The notes beneath the pieces were generated by a model, which saw only the letters and a list, made by a program, of their open reading frames with translations, did no database searches and was not told the DNA's origin. Shown piece by piece: positions 1-8,267 of a stretch of DNA of 64,000 bases. A program made the translations under genes and the position numbers. Source of the stretch: Massilia aquatica (GTDB taxonomy: Bacteria; Pseudomonadota; Gammaproteobacteria; Burkholderiales; Burkholderiaceae_D); NCBI RefSeq assembly GCF_011682045.1, contig NZ_VVIW01000020.1, forward strand, positions 48,398-112,397. The letters are read 5' to 3'. Position 1 is the first letter of the stretch; each line of letters starts with the position of its first letter.

Positions 1-1513
1 ACGCCTTGTAACTGATAAAGAAGCTCGGAATCGTGCTCAGGTAGTCGTTGCGCGCTTCGCTGCGCGCCGTCAGTTGGCGGATATCGACCCGGGTATATTC
101 CGCGCGCAAGCCGCCCAGCACGCCCCAGCGTTCGTCCACCCGCCACTGCCACGAGCCGTACAGCGCCGCCGTGGTCTCGTCGAGCGCGAAGCGGTTGCTG
201 CGCGCCGCGTTGTCGGTCTGGTCCATGGTGAGCGCATCGATGTTCACATGGCGCGCGTCGACGCTGCCGGCATTGCGCGCCAGTTTATAGCCGAGTTTCA
301 GCATGGCCGTGTCGATCGAGCGCTCATAGTCGCCGCTCCAGTCGGTAACCCGGTTGCGGCTGCCGCTGCCCTGGCGGCTGAAGGCGCGCTGCCTGCCGTC
401 GCTGTCGTACAGATAACTGTTCGCGTAGGCGCTGTCGTTGCGGTTGCTGCTGGTGGACACGCGCAGGTCCATCTTGAACAGTTCGCCGTCGGCTTCGCCC
501 TTGTGCTCGCCGCGCACGCCCCAGCTGCTGTTTTCGCTGGTGCCGCTGCGCTCGCTGGTGCGCAAGTAATCGCTGGCCAGTTCGCCCGTCGCGCCGTTGT
601 TCACATAGTGGTCGCGCCCGTGCTGGTCGTTGCTGCGCTTGCTGTAGGCGAGATTCGCGGCCAGCTTGCTGCGCGTGCCCAGGTTGTAACCGACGCCGCC
701 ATTGATGCCGAACGCATCGTTGAGCCCTGCCCCGCTCGACGCCTGCGTGCTGCGCCGCACCGCCCCGCTGACCGGATCGATGCGCTCGCGCACCACCGTG
801 GCCATGGAATCGCGCCCGTCATGGCGCGCGTTGATGCCGCCCTGGAAGCTGAACAGCCCCTGGTTGTAGCTCCCGGACAGCGCCGAATTGGCGCGTCCGC
901 CCGTGCCCGCATTCAGGTTGGCCACGCCCAGGCCGCCGGCGCGCTTGTTGCGCCGCGTGACCAGGTTGATGATCGGCCCGCCGCCGCCTTCGTTGCCGAA
1001 CTGCGCCCCCGGGTTGTTGATCACTTCCACCGATTCGATATCGTCGGCGGCCATCGCGGCCAGCGCCGCACCACGGTTCTCGCCCTGCAACATGGCCGAC
1101 GGTTTGCCGTCGATCAGGATCTGCACATTGCTGTTGCCGCGCAGGCTGACGCTGCCGTCCGGATCGACCGCCACCGACGGCACATTGCCCAGCGCATCGG
1201 CGGCCGAACCGTTGGTCGTGCTCACGTCGGCCTTGATGTCGTACACCTGGCGGTCGATGCGGTTGGTCGGACGCTCGCCTTCGACCGTGACCGACGGCAC
1301 CGGCATATCGCCCTCCGGCGGCGGCTTGGGCGGCGCCGCCGTGCGGGCGGCCTGCACCACAGCGCTTGGCGTACCGGCGGCCGGCGTAACACCAGCCGGC
1401 GCCAGCGGACCTTGCGCCTGCGCGCCATGCCCGGCGCTTGCGGCCAGCAGCGCCAGCCACAGTGGTCTTGCGCGGCGGGCACCGCGCGGGCGGGGCAATC
1501 GAAACTGTTTCAT
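1..1513 (-). CDS. TonB-dependent outer-membrane receptor, C-terminus outside window
   Basis: The frame is open from the ATG at 1513 down to base 1, so about 504 N-terminal residues are present and the end of the barrel is missing. It starts with a basic stretch and hydrophobic segment ending in HGAQAQ, a plausible signal peptide. A plug domain follows (VTVEGERPTNRIDRQVYDIKAD, then NVPSVAVDPDGSVSLRGN, VQILIDGKPS and IESVEVINNPGAQFGNEG). The rest reads as an aromatic-rich beta-barrel. The IDGKPS and NPGAQF motifs fit the outer membrane beta-barrel / TonB receptor group, not the TIGR01782-like receptor at 16666. The substrate is not evident. None of the palindromic operators found in the neighbouring pectin locus lies upstream, so membership of that regulon is not supported. 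Confidence 0.85.
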   Translation of the reverse strand, partial: MKQFRLPRPRGARRARPLWLALLAASAGHGAQAQGPLAPAGVTPAAGTPSAVVQAARTAAPPKPPPEGDMPVPSVTVEGERPTNRIDRQVYDIKADVSTTNGSAADALGNVPSVAVDPDGSVSLRGNSNVQILIDGKPSAMLQGENRGAALAAMAADDIESVEVINNPGAQFGNEGGGGPIINLVTRRNKRAGGLGVANLNAGTGGRANSALSGSYNQGLFSFQGGINARHDGRDSMATVVRERIDPVSGAVRRSTQASSGAGLNDAFGINGGVGYNLGTRSKLAANLAYSKRSNDQHGRDHYVNNGATGELASDYLRTSERSGTSENSSWGVRGEHKGEADGELFKMDLRVSTSSNRNDSAYANSYLYDSDGRQRAFSRQGSGSRNRVTDWSGDYERSIDTAMLKLGYKLARNAGSVDARHVNIDALTMDQTDNAARSNRFALDETTAALYGSWQWRVDERWGVLGGLRAEYTRVDIRQLTARSEARNDYLSTIPSFFISYKA

Positions 1514-1571
1514 CGGGAAACTCGGGCGAGATCCAGGCGCTGGATAATAATGCCGCTAACTTAAGATCCGT

Positions 1572-1619
1572 CCTTCCCGCAGAGGGGGAACGCACAGCGT
1601 TCCCGCCTCCGAGGGAAGT
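1572..1619. repeat. Nested extragenic palindrome
   Basis: The core GGGAACGC-ACA-GCGTTCCC at 1586-1604 is a perfect 8-bp stem with a 3-base loop. It is flanked by an outer imperfect stem (CTTCCC...AGAGG against CCTCC...GGGAAG). It lies just upstream of the truncated receptor gene, between it and a pseudogene. It resembles a REP-type element or a strong hairpin. Copy number elsewhere in the genome is unknown. Confidence 0.5.
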
Positions 1620-1794
1620 CTTTTCTGCCAGTGGCAAGAAAGACGGTTTCGAGGTTTGCGGCATAAAACCGCTTAACTTAAGGGCATTAGGCGCTGGATG
1701 GGGATTGATGGAATTGTCCAGCGGGCACTATACACAGACTGCGCGCGAAACGTTCCTGAAATCAATTGATTCCGCTATCGCCCGCAGAGCCCCC

Positions 1795-2386
1795 AACGCG
1801 TCAATACACCATTTGCGAAATAATTTGTCCGGAAGCAGGCACTTTCTTGCAGCGCGGGACGATCCTGGCGTCGAACAAGGCCTGGCGCGATTTCGCGCTC
1901 GCCAACGGCGGCGACCCGCTGTGCGTCAGCGAAGGCATCAATTATTTCGACGTGTGCGACCGCGCCGCGCTGTCCGGCTGCGGCGACGCCGCCCACGTCG
2001 CCCAGCTGATCGGCATTTCCACCGACATCAGCGAAATCCAGATGTCGATCGACGACTTCGGCACCGGCTATTCCTCCTTGTCCTACCTCAAGAAATTCCA
2101 CATCGACTATCTGAAAATCGACCAGTCGTTTGTCCTCAAGATGGTGGCCGGCCCGGACGATCTGGCCTTGTGCCAAGCCATCGCCGTCATGGGCCACAAG
2201 CTCGGCATCAAGGTCATCGCCGAAGGCGTCGAGACGCAGGAACAGCGTGACCTGCTCACTGGCGCCGCACCAAAACGGATGCGCCGCCGTGGTGCGTGCG
2301 GCGCCTGCACGCCCCGCGCGCGCCACATTCCCCTTCCAGATCAGGCACTTGGCGCCACGCACCAAAATGGAACGATTATTGCTTAA
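1795..2386 (+). pseudogene. Collapsed PAS-GGDEF-EAL gene remnant
   Basis: One open frame joins pieces of a larger signalling protein. The first piece resembles a PAS domain of the type NKAWRDFALANGG ... GINYFDVCDRA (about 1870-1960). The second resembles the end of a PAS/PAC unit (LIGISTDISEIQ). The third is the C-terminal half of an EAL phosphodiesterase domain (DDFGTGYSSLSYLKKF, LKIDQSFV, KLGIKVIAEGVET, about 2045-2245). The GGDEF domain, the EAL motif and the usual C-terminal end are absent, and after EQRDLL the reading becomes unrelated basic sequence. This is best explained by internal deletions in a diguanylate cyclase/phosphodiesterase gene. Catalytic activity is not expected. Confidence 0.7.
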
Positions 2387-2432
2387 TCAAAGAACATCAC
2401 ATCTTCCATGCACCTTTATCGGGAATCGTCCA

Positions 2433-3635
2433 ATGAACGGAACCAACCACGCCGCCGACGCGCTCTTCATTTTGCTCGGCGCCATCATGATCCTGGCCAT
2501 GCACGCCGGCTTTGCCTTCCTGGAACTGGGTACGGTCAGGAAGAAGAACCAGGTCAATGCCCTGGTCAAGATCCTGGCCGACTTTGCGGTGTCGACGATT
2601 GCCTATTTTTTCATCGGCTACGGCATTTCCTATGGCGTCGATTTCTTCGCCAGCGCCGACGTGCTGGCCGAGCGCAACGGCTACCAACTGGTCAAATTCT
2701 TCTTCCTGCTCACCTTCGCCGCCGCGATTCCGGCGATCGTCTCGGGCGGCATTGCCGAGCGCGCCAAGTTTCATCCGCAGTTGATCGCCACCGCCTTGCT
2801 GGTCGGCTTCATCTATCCGCTGTTCGAAGGCATCGCCTGGAACGGGCGCTTCGGCATCCAGGCCTGTTTCAAGCTCGTCTTCGGCGCCGAGTTCCACGAC
2901 TTTGCCGGTTCGGTCGTGGTGCACGCCGTGGGCGGCTGGATCGCCCTGCCCGCCGTGCTGCTGCTGGGGGCGCGGCGCGGGCGCTACGGGCGCAACGGCG
3001 CCATCGCCGCCCATCCGCCCTCCTCGATTCCCTTCCTCGCGCTGGGCGCCTGGATCCTGGCGGTGGGCTGGTTCGGCTTTAACGTCATGAGCGCGCAAAC
3101 GCTCGACAAGATGAACGGCCTGGTCGCCGTCAACTCGCTCATGGCCATGGTCGGCGGCACCCTGGCTGCGCTGGTGCTCGGCAAGAACGATCCCGGTTTT
3201 ACCTACAACGGCCCGCTGGCCGGACTGGTGGCCGTGTGCGCCGGCTCGGACCTGATGCACCCGCTCGGCGCGCTGGCCACCGGCGCCATCGCCGGCGCGA
3301 TTTTCGTAGCCATGTTCACCCTGACCCAAAACCGCTGGAAGATCGACGACGTGCTCGGCGTGTGGCCGCTGCACGGCCTGTGCGGCACCTGGGGCGGCAT
3401 CGCGGCCGGCATCTTCGGGCTGAAAAGCCTGGGCGGCATGGGCGGCGTGGCGTTCCTGTCGCAACTGGCCGGCACCGTGCTCGGCGTGGCCATTGCGCTG
3501 GCCGGCGGCTACCTGGTGTATGGCGTGCTGAAAAAGACCATGGGCTTGCGGCTCGACCCGGAGCAGGAATTCCAGGGCGCCGATTTGTCGATCCACCACA
3601 TTTCATCGACGCCGGAAAGGGAATCGAACTGGTAG
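2433..3635 (+). CDS. amt: Ammonium transporter (Amt/MEP family)
   Basis: A 400-residue polytopic inner-membrane protein of the Amt family, which conducts ammonium/ammonia. The start MNGTNHAADALFILLGA places the first membrane helix immediately at the N-terminus, as expected for a mature Amt without a long signal peptide. Family landmarks include GGIAERAKF, HAVGGWIALPAVLLLGARRGRYG, FLALGAWILAVGWFGFN, GLVAVCAGSD and GVWPLHGLCGTWGGIAAGIFG, which carries one of the twin pore histidines. The open frame extends about 100 codons upstream, but that part overlaps the EAL remnant in another frame and lacks Amt similarity, so 2433 was chosen. No glnK lies next to it. A role in the adjoining pectin locus is not indicated. 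Confidence 0.92.
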   Translation: MNGTNHAADALFILLGAIMILAMHAGFAFLELGTVRKKNQVNALVKILADFAVSTIAYFFIGYGISYGVDFFASADVLAERNGYQLVKFFFLLTFAAAIPAIVSGGIAERAKFHPQLIATALLVGFIYPLFEGIAWNGRFGIQACFKLVFGAEFHDFAGSVVVHAVGGWIALPAVLLLGARRGRYGRNGAIAAHPPSSIPFLALGAWILAVGWFGFNVMSAQTLDKMNGLVAVNSLMAMVGGTLAALVLGKNDPGFTYNGPLAGLVAVCAGSDLMHPLGALATGAIAGAIFVAMFTLTQNRWKIDDVLGVWPLHGLCGTWGGIAAGIFGLKSLGGMGGVAFLSQLAGTVLGVAIALAGGYLVYGVLKKTMGLRLDPEQEFQGADLSIHHISSTPERESNW

Positions 3636-3669
3636 CGGGTACGTGAGGGAGCCTTGCAACGGGGGAGCC

Positions 3670-3698
3670 TTGCAACATCGGCCATACCAAACTAAAAT
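3670..3698 (+). promoter_or_regulatory. Promoter of FadR-type regulator with one operator in spacer
   Basis: The -35 box TTGCAA (3670-3675) and -10 box TAAAAT (3693-3698) are separated by 17 bp. The spacer holds TCGGCCATACCAA (3678-3690), which matches 10 of 13 bases of the operator TTGGCCTGACCAA seen at 13655. It lies 53 bp upstream of the regulator start, suggesting self-repression through a weaker single site. Predicted from sequence only. Confidence 0.6.
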
Positions 3699-3751
3699 CA
3701 GGCGGGCATGTCAACACTTCCCTCACGTCTTACCCCGGATCCAAGCAATCA

Positions 3752-4450
3752 ATGAAGAAACCCTCTGCGCCGCAAGAATCGACCTCGGCTGAGCCGCGCC
3801 TGTACCGGGTGGTGGCCACCCGCATCCAGGCCCTGATCCGCGACGAGAGCATCAAGGCCGGCGAGCGCCTGCCGGCCGAGCGCGACCTGGCCGCCAAGCT
3901 CAGCGTGAGCCGCGCATCGCTGCGCGAAGCGCTGATCGTGCTCGAACTGAGCGGCATCGTGGAAGTGCGCGGCGGCTCCGGCGTGTATGTCAGCGAGCAG
4001 GCCACGGCGCAGGCCGATGTGCCTGAAGTCGGGCCGGGTCCGTTCGAAGTGCTGGCCGCGCGCCGCATGATCGAGTCCGAAGTGGCGGCGCTGGCCGCCA
4101 AGATGGCCACCGACTCGGCCATCGACGCGATCCTGACGGCGGTGCTGGAGATGGAACACCATCACGAAGACCGGGCCAGCAACGAGCAGGCCGACCGCAA
4201 TTTTCACCTGGCGATTGCACGCGCCACGGGGAACACGGCGCTGGTGGGGGTGGTGGATTATTTGTGGAACCAGCGCGGCAGCTTGTGGCACAAGCTCAAG
4301 GAGCATTTCCAGACCGAGGATTTGCGCGTGACCACCCTGACCGACCACCGCAAGATTCTCGAGGCGATTGCCTCGCATGACGTGGCTGGCGCGCGCCAGG
4401 CGATGCGCGCGCACCTGGAGCGGGTAACGCGCACCTTTTCGCGCGGGTAG
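3752..4450 (+). CDS. FadR-subfamily GntR transcriptional regulator
   Basis: A 232-residue DNA-binding regulator. Residues about 15-85 form a GntR winged helix (LYRVVATRIQALIRDESIKAGERLPAERDLAAKLSVSRASLREALIVLELSGIVEVRGGSGVYV). Residues about 95-225 form an all-helical FCD effector domain (EVLAARRMIESEVAALAA; DRNFHLAIARATGN with the Asp/His metal-site region; DHRKILEAIASHD). FCD regulators related to UxuR/ExuR respond to hexuronates and their degradation products, which suits the pectin genes that follow. The operators before this gene, both nearby TonB receptor genes and the GH105 gene make it the likely regulator of the locus. The effector and the sense of control are inferred. Confidence 0.9.
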   Translation: MKKPSAPQESTSAEPRLYRVVATRIQALIRDESIKAGERLPAERDLAAKLSVSRASLREALIVLELSGIVEVRGGSGVYVSEQATAQADVPEVGPGPFEVLAARRMIESEVAALAAKMATDSAIDAILTAVLEMEHHHEDRASNEQADRNFHLAIARATGNTALVGVVDYLWNQRGSLWHKLKEHFQTEDLRVTTLTDHRKILEAIASHDVAGARQAMRAHLERVTRTFSRG

Positions 4451-4571
4451 CCGCCCGGCAGTCGCCCCACATCCTTTTCCACCACACTTTTATGTCCACC
4501 TCGCCAGCGCGGGCGTGGGCCGTGCGCAATCGTGCCGATCAGGCATAAAATGCACAACTGGCAAGTCCACC

Positions 4572-4612
4572 TTGATTAATTGGTCAGGCCAAACTAGAAT
4601 TGGCCTAACCAT
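4572..4612 (+). promoter_or_regulatory. Promoter with two palindromic operators before TonB receptor gene
   Basis: The -35 box TTGATT (4572-4577), a 17-bp spacer and the -10 box TAGAAT (4595-4600) form a good sigma70-type promoter. Operator 1, TTGGTCAGGCCAA (4580-4592), fills the spacer. Operator 2, TTGGCCTAACCAT (4600-4612), begins at the last base of the -10 box, 20 bp (about two helical turns) further on. Binding at either site would block RNA polymerase, so a repressor is expected. Confidence 0.75.
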
Positions 4613-4640
4613 AAAAGCAATACCAATCAGGAGACACGCC

Positions 4641-7460
4641 GTGCCAAACTCATCCAGGTTCCCGCAACCGAAGCGACTGCTTTCCTCTATCGCCATCGCG
4701 GTCCTGAGCCTGATGAACCAGGCCGCCGCCCGGCAGAGCGACGACGGCATGACCCGGATCGAAGTGACCGGCTCCTCCATCAAGCGCCTGGCCAGCGAAA
4801 ACGCCCTGCCCCTGACCACCATCAAGGCCGACGACCTGGTCAACCGCGGCCTGACCACGATGTCCGAAGTGGCCACCTCGCTCACCGCCGGCGCCACCAA
4901 CGAACCGGTGGGCGGCGGCGGTGGCGGCACCATGATCAACATGCGCGGCCTGAACACCAACCGCACCCTGGTCCTGCTCAACGGCCGGCGCCTGGCCAAC
5001 GAAGCCATCGGCGACAGCGCGATCAACGTCGACGTGATTCCGATGAGCGCCATCGAACGGGTCGACGTGCTGCGCGACGGCGCCTCGGCCATCTACGGCA
5101 CCGATGCGATTGCCGGCGTGGTCAACTTCATCACCAGGCGCGCCATCACCGGCACCACCGCCAGCGCCAGCGTCATGGCGCCCGAGCGCAGCGGCGGCGG
5201 CGACCAGCGCCGTTTCAGCCTGACCACCGGCAAAGGCGACCTGGCCAAGGACGGCTGGAACATCTACGCCGCCTTCGACACCCAGAAACGCAGCGCCCTC
5301 ATGCAGCGCGACCGCCCCAACATCAGCGACCCCGACGACATTGCCCGCCTCGGCGGCACCGCCTTCACCAGCAACACCTCCGGCTCCTCGTCGGCGCCGG
5401 CCAACTACACCGTCTACGCCAACGGCAAACCGACCAGCGTCACCGGCAACCCGTATTTCGGCGCCGGCTGCGTGGCGCCGTACCAGGGCCAGTACACGGT
5501 TCCCTCGACCAAGCCGGGCGGCGCCGGCAGCAAGACCTGCGTGCTCGCCCCCAACCTGTATCCGCAACTGCTGGCCGACAACAAGCAAACCACCTTGCTG
5601 ACCAAGGGCAGCCTGCGCCACGGCGACGGCAAGCTGCTGACGGTCGAACTGCTCAGTTCCGAGTCCTGGATCGACGCCCTCAATCCGCCGCAGCCCTTCG
5701 GCGCCCAGACCGACTACGACAAGGTCAATCCCGGGCTGAGGAAGCCCTTGATGATCACCAAAAACAGCAAATGGTATCCGGGGGGAGCGGGCGGCGTGCC
5801 CGCCGTGGCCGGCCTGAACGGCGCCGACCTCGCGCTCACCTGGAGCCTGGACGAACTCGGCCCGGCGATGACCGACGACCGCCAGAACAGCCACCGCCTG
5901 GTGCTCACCGAAGAAGGCCAGTTCAAGGGCTGGGACTACAAGGCCGGCTTTAATTACGCCTACAGCAAGCGCACCGTCAAATTCCTGAGCGGCTACCTGC
6001 GCACGCCCGAGCTGTACAAGGGCGTGGCCGACGGCGTGCTCAACCCTTTTGGTGCGCAGGACGCCGCCGGCCAGGCGTATCTTGACAGCATCACCGCCGC
6101 CGGCCTGGTCAACCGCCGCGCCGAAGTCCACTACTACGGCCCCGACCTGACCCTCAACCGCGAGCTGATGACCCTGGGCGGCGGCGCGCTGGCGCTCGCC
6201 GTCGGCGCCGACCTGCACCGCGAAACCTACCGCGACGCTTCCGGCGACATTGGCGAGGCGGTGGTCTACAAAGTCTCCGGCACGCCCAACCGCTACCCGA
6301 GCGGCCAGCGCACCGTGTTCGGCACCTACCTGGAACTGGACGCGCCGTTCACAAAGCAACTGAATGTGAACCTGGCCATGCGCGCCGACCGCTTCAGCGA
6401 CTTCGGCACCACCTTCAACCCCAAGGCCAGCGTGCGCTACGAGCCATCCAAGGCGCTGATGCTGCGCGCCACCGCCAGCACGGGTTTCCGCGCCCCGACC
6501 CTGCCCGAGCTGTACGGCACCCCGCAAACCCGCGTACCGTCCACCTCCAAGTGGGATGACCCGCTGCTGTGCCCGAGCGGCACGCCCGGCATCAGCGGCA
6601 CCGGCACCCTCACCACCGACCCGCAATACGCCGGCCTGAACCTGGACGCCGCCAAGGTCTGCGGCAGCACCCTGACCGTGCTCACCGGCGCCAACCCCGA
6701 CCTCGAGCCGGAAAAGTCGAAGACCTTCACCGCCGGCATCGTCATCGAACCGATCAAGAACCTGGTGGCCTCGCTCGACTTCTGGAACGTCGAAATGACA
6801 GGCACGATCGCACAGATTTCCGAAGACACGATCTTTGGCGACGTCAACAAATACAACAAGCTGTTCGTGCGCAATCCCGACGGCACCCTGGCCTACATCA
6901 CCAAGACGCGTTTGAACATGGGCGGCCTGCGCACGCAGGGCATCGACGCCAGCCTGAACTACACCCTGCCGACCGCCACGATGGGGCGTTTCGGCATGTC
7001 CTTCGACGGCACCTACGTCAACAAATACGAAGGCCAGAACGAAGAAGGCGGCGACTGGATCGACAGCGTCGGCAAACCGGGCGCGCTCTCGACCGGCGCC
7101 ACCTCGGCCAACACCTACGTCTTCAAATGGAAGCACAACCTGCGCCTGTCGTGGAGCCGCGGCGGCTTCGGCACCCAGCTGACGCAGTCGTACACCTCGA
7201 GCTACATCGACACCAACGCCCTGCCGAGCCAGAAGCCGGGGCAGCCGTTCTACAACGAGATCGCGCCGTACATCCTGTACAACCTGACCACCAGCTACGC
7301 CTGGAACAAGCAGCTCAAGTTCACCTTCGGGGTGAACAACCTGCTGGACGTCGACCCGCCGCTGTCGAACCAGCGACTGAGTTCGCGCGTGGTATTCGCG
7401 CAAAACATCGCCAAGCCGATCGGCCGCGCCTACAACGTGCGCGTGAACTACACCTTCTGA
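4641..7460 (+). CDS. TonB-dependent receptor of the pectin locus
   Basis: A receptor of about 939 residues that should import a bulky oligosaccharide across the outer membrane with TonB energy. The GTG at 4641 was chosen because CAGGAG lies at a good distance upstream and because the predicted operators end at 4612. The N-terminus is basic then hydrophobic (KRLLSSIAIAVLSLMNQAAA). The plug shows RIEVTGSSIKRL, GTMINMRGLNTNRTLVLLNGRRLA, SAIERVDVLRDGASAIYGTDAIAGVVNFITRR. The barrel ends in the aromatic residue of YNVRVNYTF, a normal outer-membrane C-terminal signature. Its stop codon overlaps the start of the acetylesterase gene by one base, so the two should be co-translated. Pectin oligomers as substrate are inferred from neighbours. 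Confidence 0.9.
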   Translation: MPNSSRFPQPKRLLSSIAIAVLSLMNQAAARQSDDGMTRIEVTGSSIKRLASENALPLTTIKADDLVNRGLTTMSEVATSLTAGATNEPVGGGGGGTMINMRGLNTNRTLVLLNGRRLANEAIGDSAINVDVIPMSAIERVDVLRDGASAIYGTDAIAGVVNFITRRAITGTTASASVMAPERSGGGDQRRFSLTTGKGDLAKDGWNIYAAFDTQKRSALMQRDRPNISDPDDIARLGGTAFTSNTSGSSSAPANYTVYANGKPTSVTGNPYFGAGCVAPYQGQYTVPSTKPGGAGSKTCVLAPNLYPQLLADNKQTTLLTKGSLRHGDGKLLTVELLSSESWIDALNPPQPFGAQTDYDKVNPGLRKPLMITKNSKWYPGGAGGVPAVAGLNGADLALTWSLDELGPAMTDDRQNSHRLVLTEEGQFKGWDYKAGFNYAYSKRTVKFLSGYLRTPELYKGVADGVLNPFGAQDAAGQAYLDSITAAGLVNRRAEVHYYGPDLTLNRELMTLGGGALALAVGADLHRETYRDASGDIGEAVVYKVSGTPNRYPSGQRTVFGTYLELDAPFTKQLNVNLAMRADRFSDFGTTFNPKASVRYEPSKALMLRATASTGFRAPTLPELYGTPQTRVPSTSKWDDPLLCPSGTPGISGTGTLTTDPQYAGLNLDAAKVCGSTLTVLTGANPDLEPEKSKTFTAGIVIEPIKNLVASLDFWNVEMTGTIAQISEDTIFGDVNKYNKLFVRNPDGTLAYITKTRLNMGGLRTQGIDASLNYTLPTATMGRFGMSFDGTYVNKYEGQNEEGGDWIDSVGKPGALSTGATSANTYVFKWKHNLRLSWSRGGFGTQLTQSYTSSYIDTNALPSQKPGQPFYNEIAPYILYNLTTSYAWNKQLKFTFGVNNLLDVDPPLSNQRLSSRVVFAQNIAKPIGRAYNVRVNYTF

Positions 7461-8257
7461 TGATGAACAGCCTTCACTTCCTGACAGCGCTGGCCTGCCT
7501 GGCGCTAGCTGGCGGCACAGCGGCGCAAGCGGCCGATGACGCCGCCAAACCGGCGCGCATCATCCTCGTCGGCGACTCGACCATGGCGACCCGTTCCGGC
7601 TACGGCGACGCCCTGTGCCAGCGCCTGCGCGCCGGCGTGGCCTGCATCAACCTGGCGCGTGGAGGACGCAGCTCCGGCAGCTTTCGCGCGGAAGGGCGCT
7701 GGGACGAAGTGCAGGCGCTGCTGCGCGACGGCGCCGCGTTCAGCGCCAGCTACGTGCTGATCCAGTTCGGCCACAACGACCAGCCGGGCAAACCCGGGCG
7801 CTCGACCGACCTGGTGACCCAGTTCCCGCAAAACATCGCCCGTTATGTCAGCGAAGCGCGCGCGCTCGGCGGCGTGCCGGTGCTGGTCACGCCGCTGACG
7901 CGGCGCATTTTCAAGGGCCCATATCTGCGCGACGATTTGGGGCCGTGGGCGTCCGAAGTGCGGCGCGTGGCGAAAGAGACTGGCGCCTTGCTGGTCGACC
8001 TGAACAAGATCAGCGCCGACGCGGTGCAAGCGATGGGGTCAAGCGAAGCCGACACCCTGGCGCAAGCGCTGCCGCCCGACCCGAACGCAGCGCCGGTCGT
8101 AGCGGCACCGGGTGTCGCCGTCGAACCGCAAGGCACGCCCAAAACCAGCTTCGACCGCACCCACGTCGGCGCCAAAGGCGCGGCGCTTTTTTCCGGCATG
8201 GTCGCCAGCGAGTTGCGGCGCCAGATTCCCGCCCTGCGTCCCGCCTTCGCCCCGTGA
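7460..8257 (+). CDS. SGNH/GDSL hydrolase, probable rhamnogalacturonan acetylesterase
   Basis: A 265-residue secreted esterase. The signal peptide is MMNSLHFLTALACLALAGGTAAQA. Block I is ILVGDSTMA with the nucleophilic Ser, block II is NLARGGRSSGSF, block III is IQFGHNDQ, and the catalytic Asp/His block near the end is FDRTHVGAKGAALFSGM. The GDSTM/GHND pattern is typical of the RhgT/CE12 group, which removes acetyl groups from rhamnogalacturonan I. ATG codons at 7460 and 7463 are both possible; the first overlaps the upstream receptor stop. About ten bases separate it from the pectinesterase, so an operon of receptor, acetylesterase and methylesterase is likely. A short inserted stretch rich in Ala/Pro (about residues 200-225) precedes the catalytic His block. 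Confidence 0.87.
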   Translation: MMNSLHFLTALACLALAGGTAAQAADDAAKPARIILVGDSTMATRSGYGDALCQRLRAGVACINLARGGRSSGSFRAEGRWDEVQALLRDGAAFSASYVLIQFGHNDQPGKPGRSTDLVTQFPQNIARYVSEARALGGVPVLVTPLTRRIFKGPYLRDDLGPWASEVRRVAKETGALLVDLNKISADAVQAMGSSEADTLAQALPPDPNAAPVVAAPGVAVEPQGTPKTSFDRTHVGAKGAALFSGMVASELRRQIPALRPAFAP

Positions 8258-8267
8258 GCACCAATCC

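Noticed and set aside
2130..2432. N-terminal extension of the ammonium transporter
   Set aside because: The extra 101 codons overlap the EAL remnant out of frame and show no Amt similarity.
4650..7403. Very long open frame on the minus strand opposite the TonB receptor
   Set aside because: It is an antisense shadow of a GC-rich gene; its translation is low-complexity (Ala, Gly, Val, Arg, His) with no domain, while the plus strand has a full receptor.
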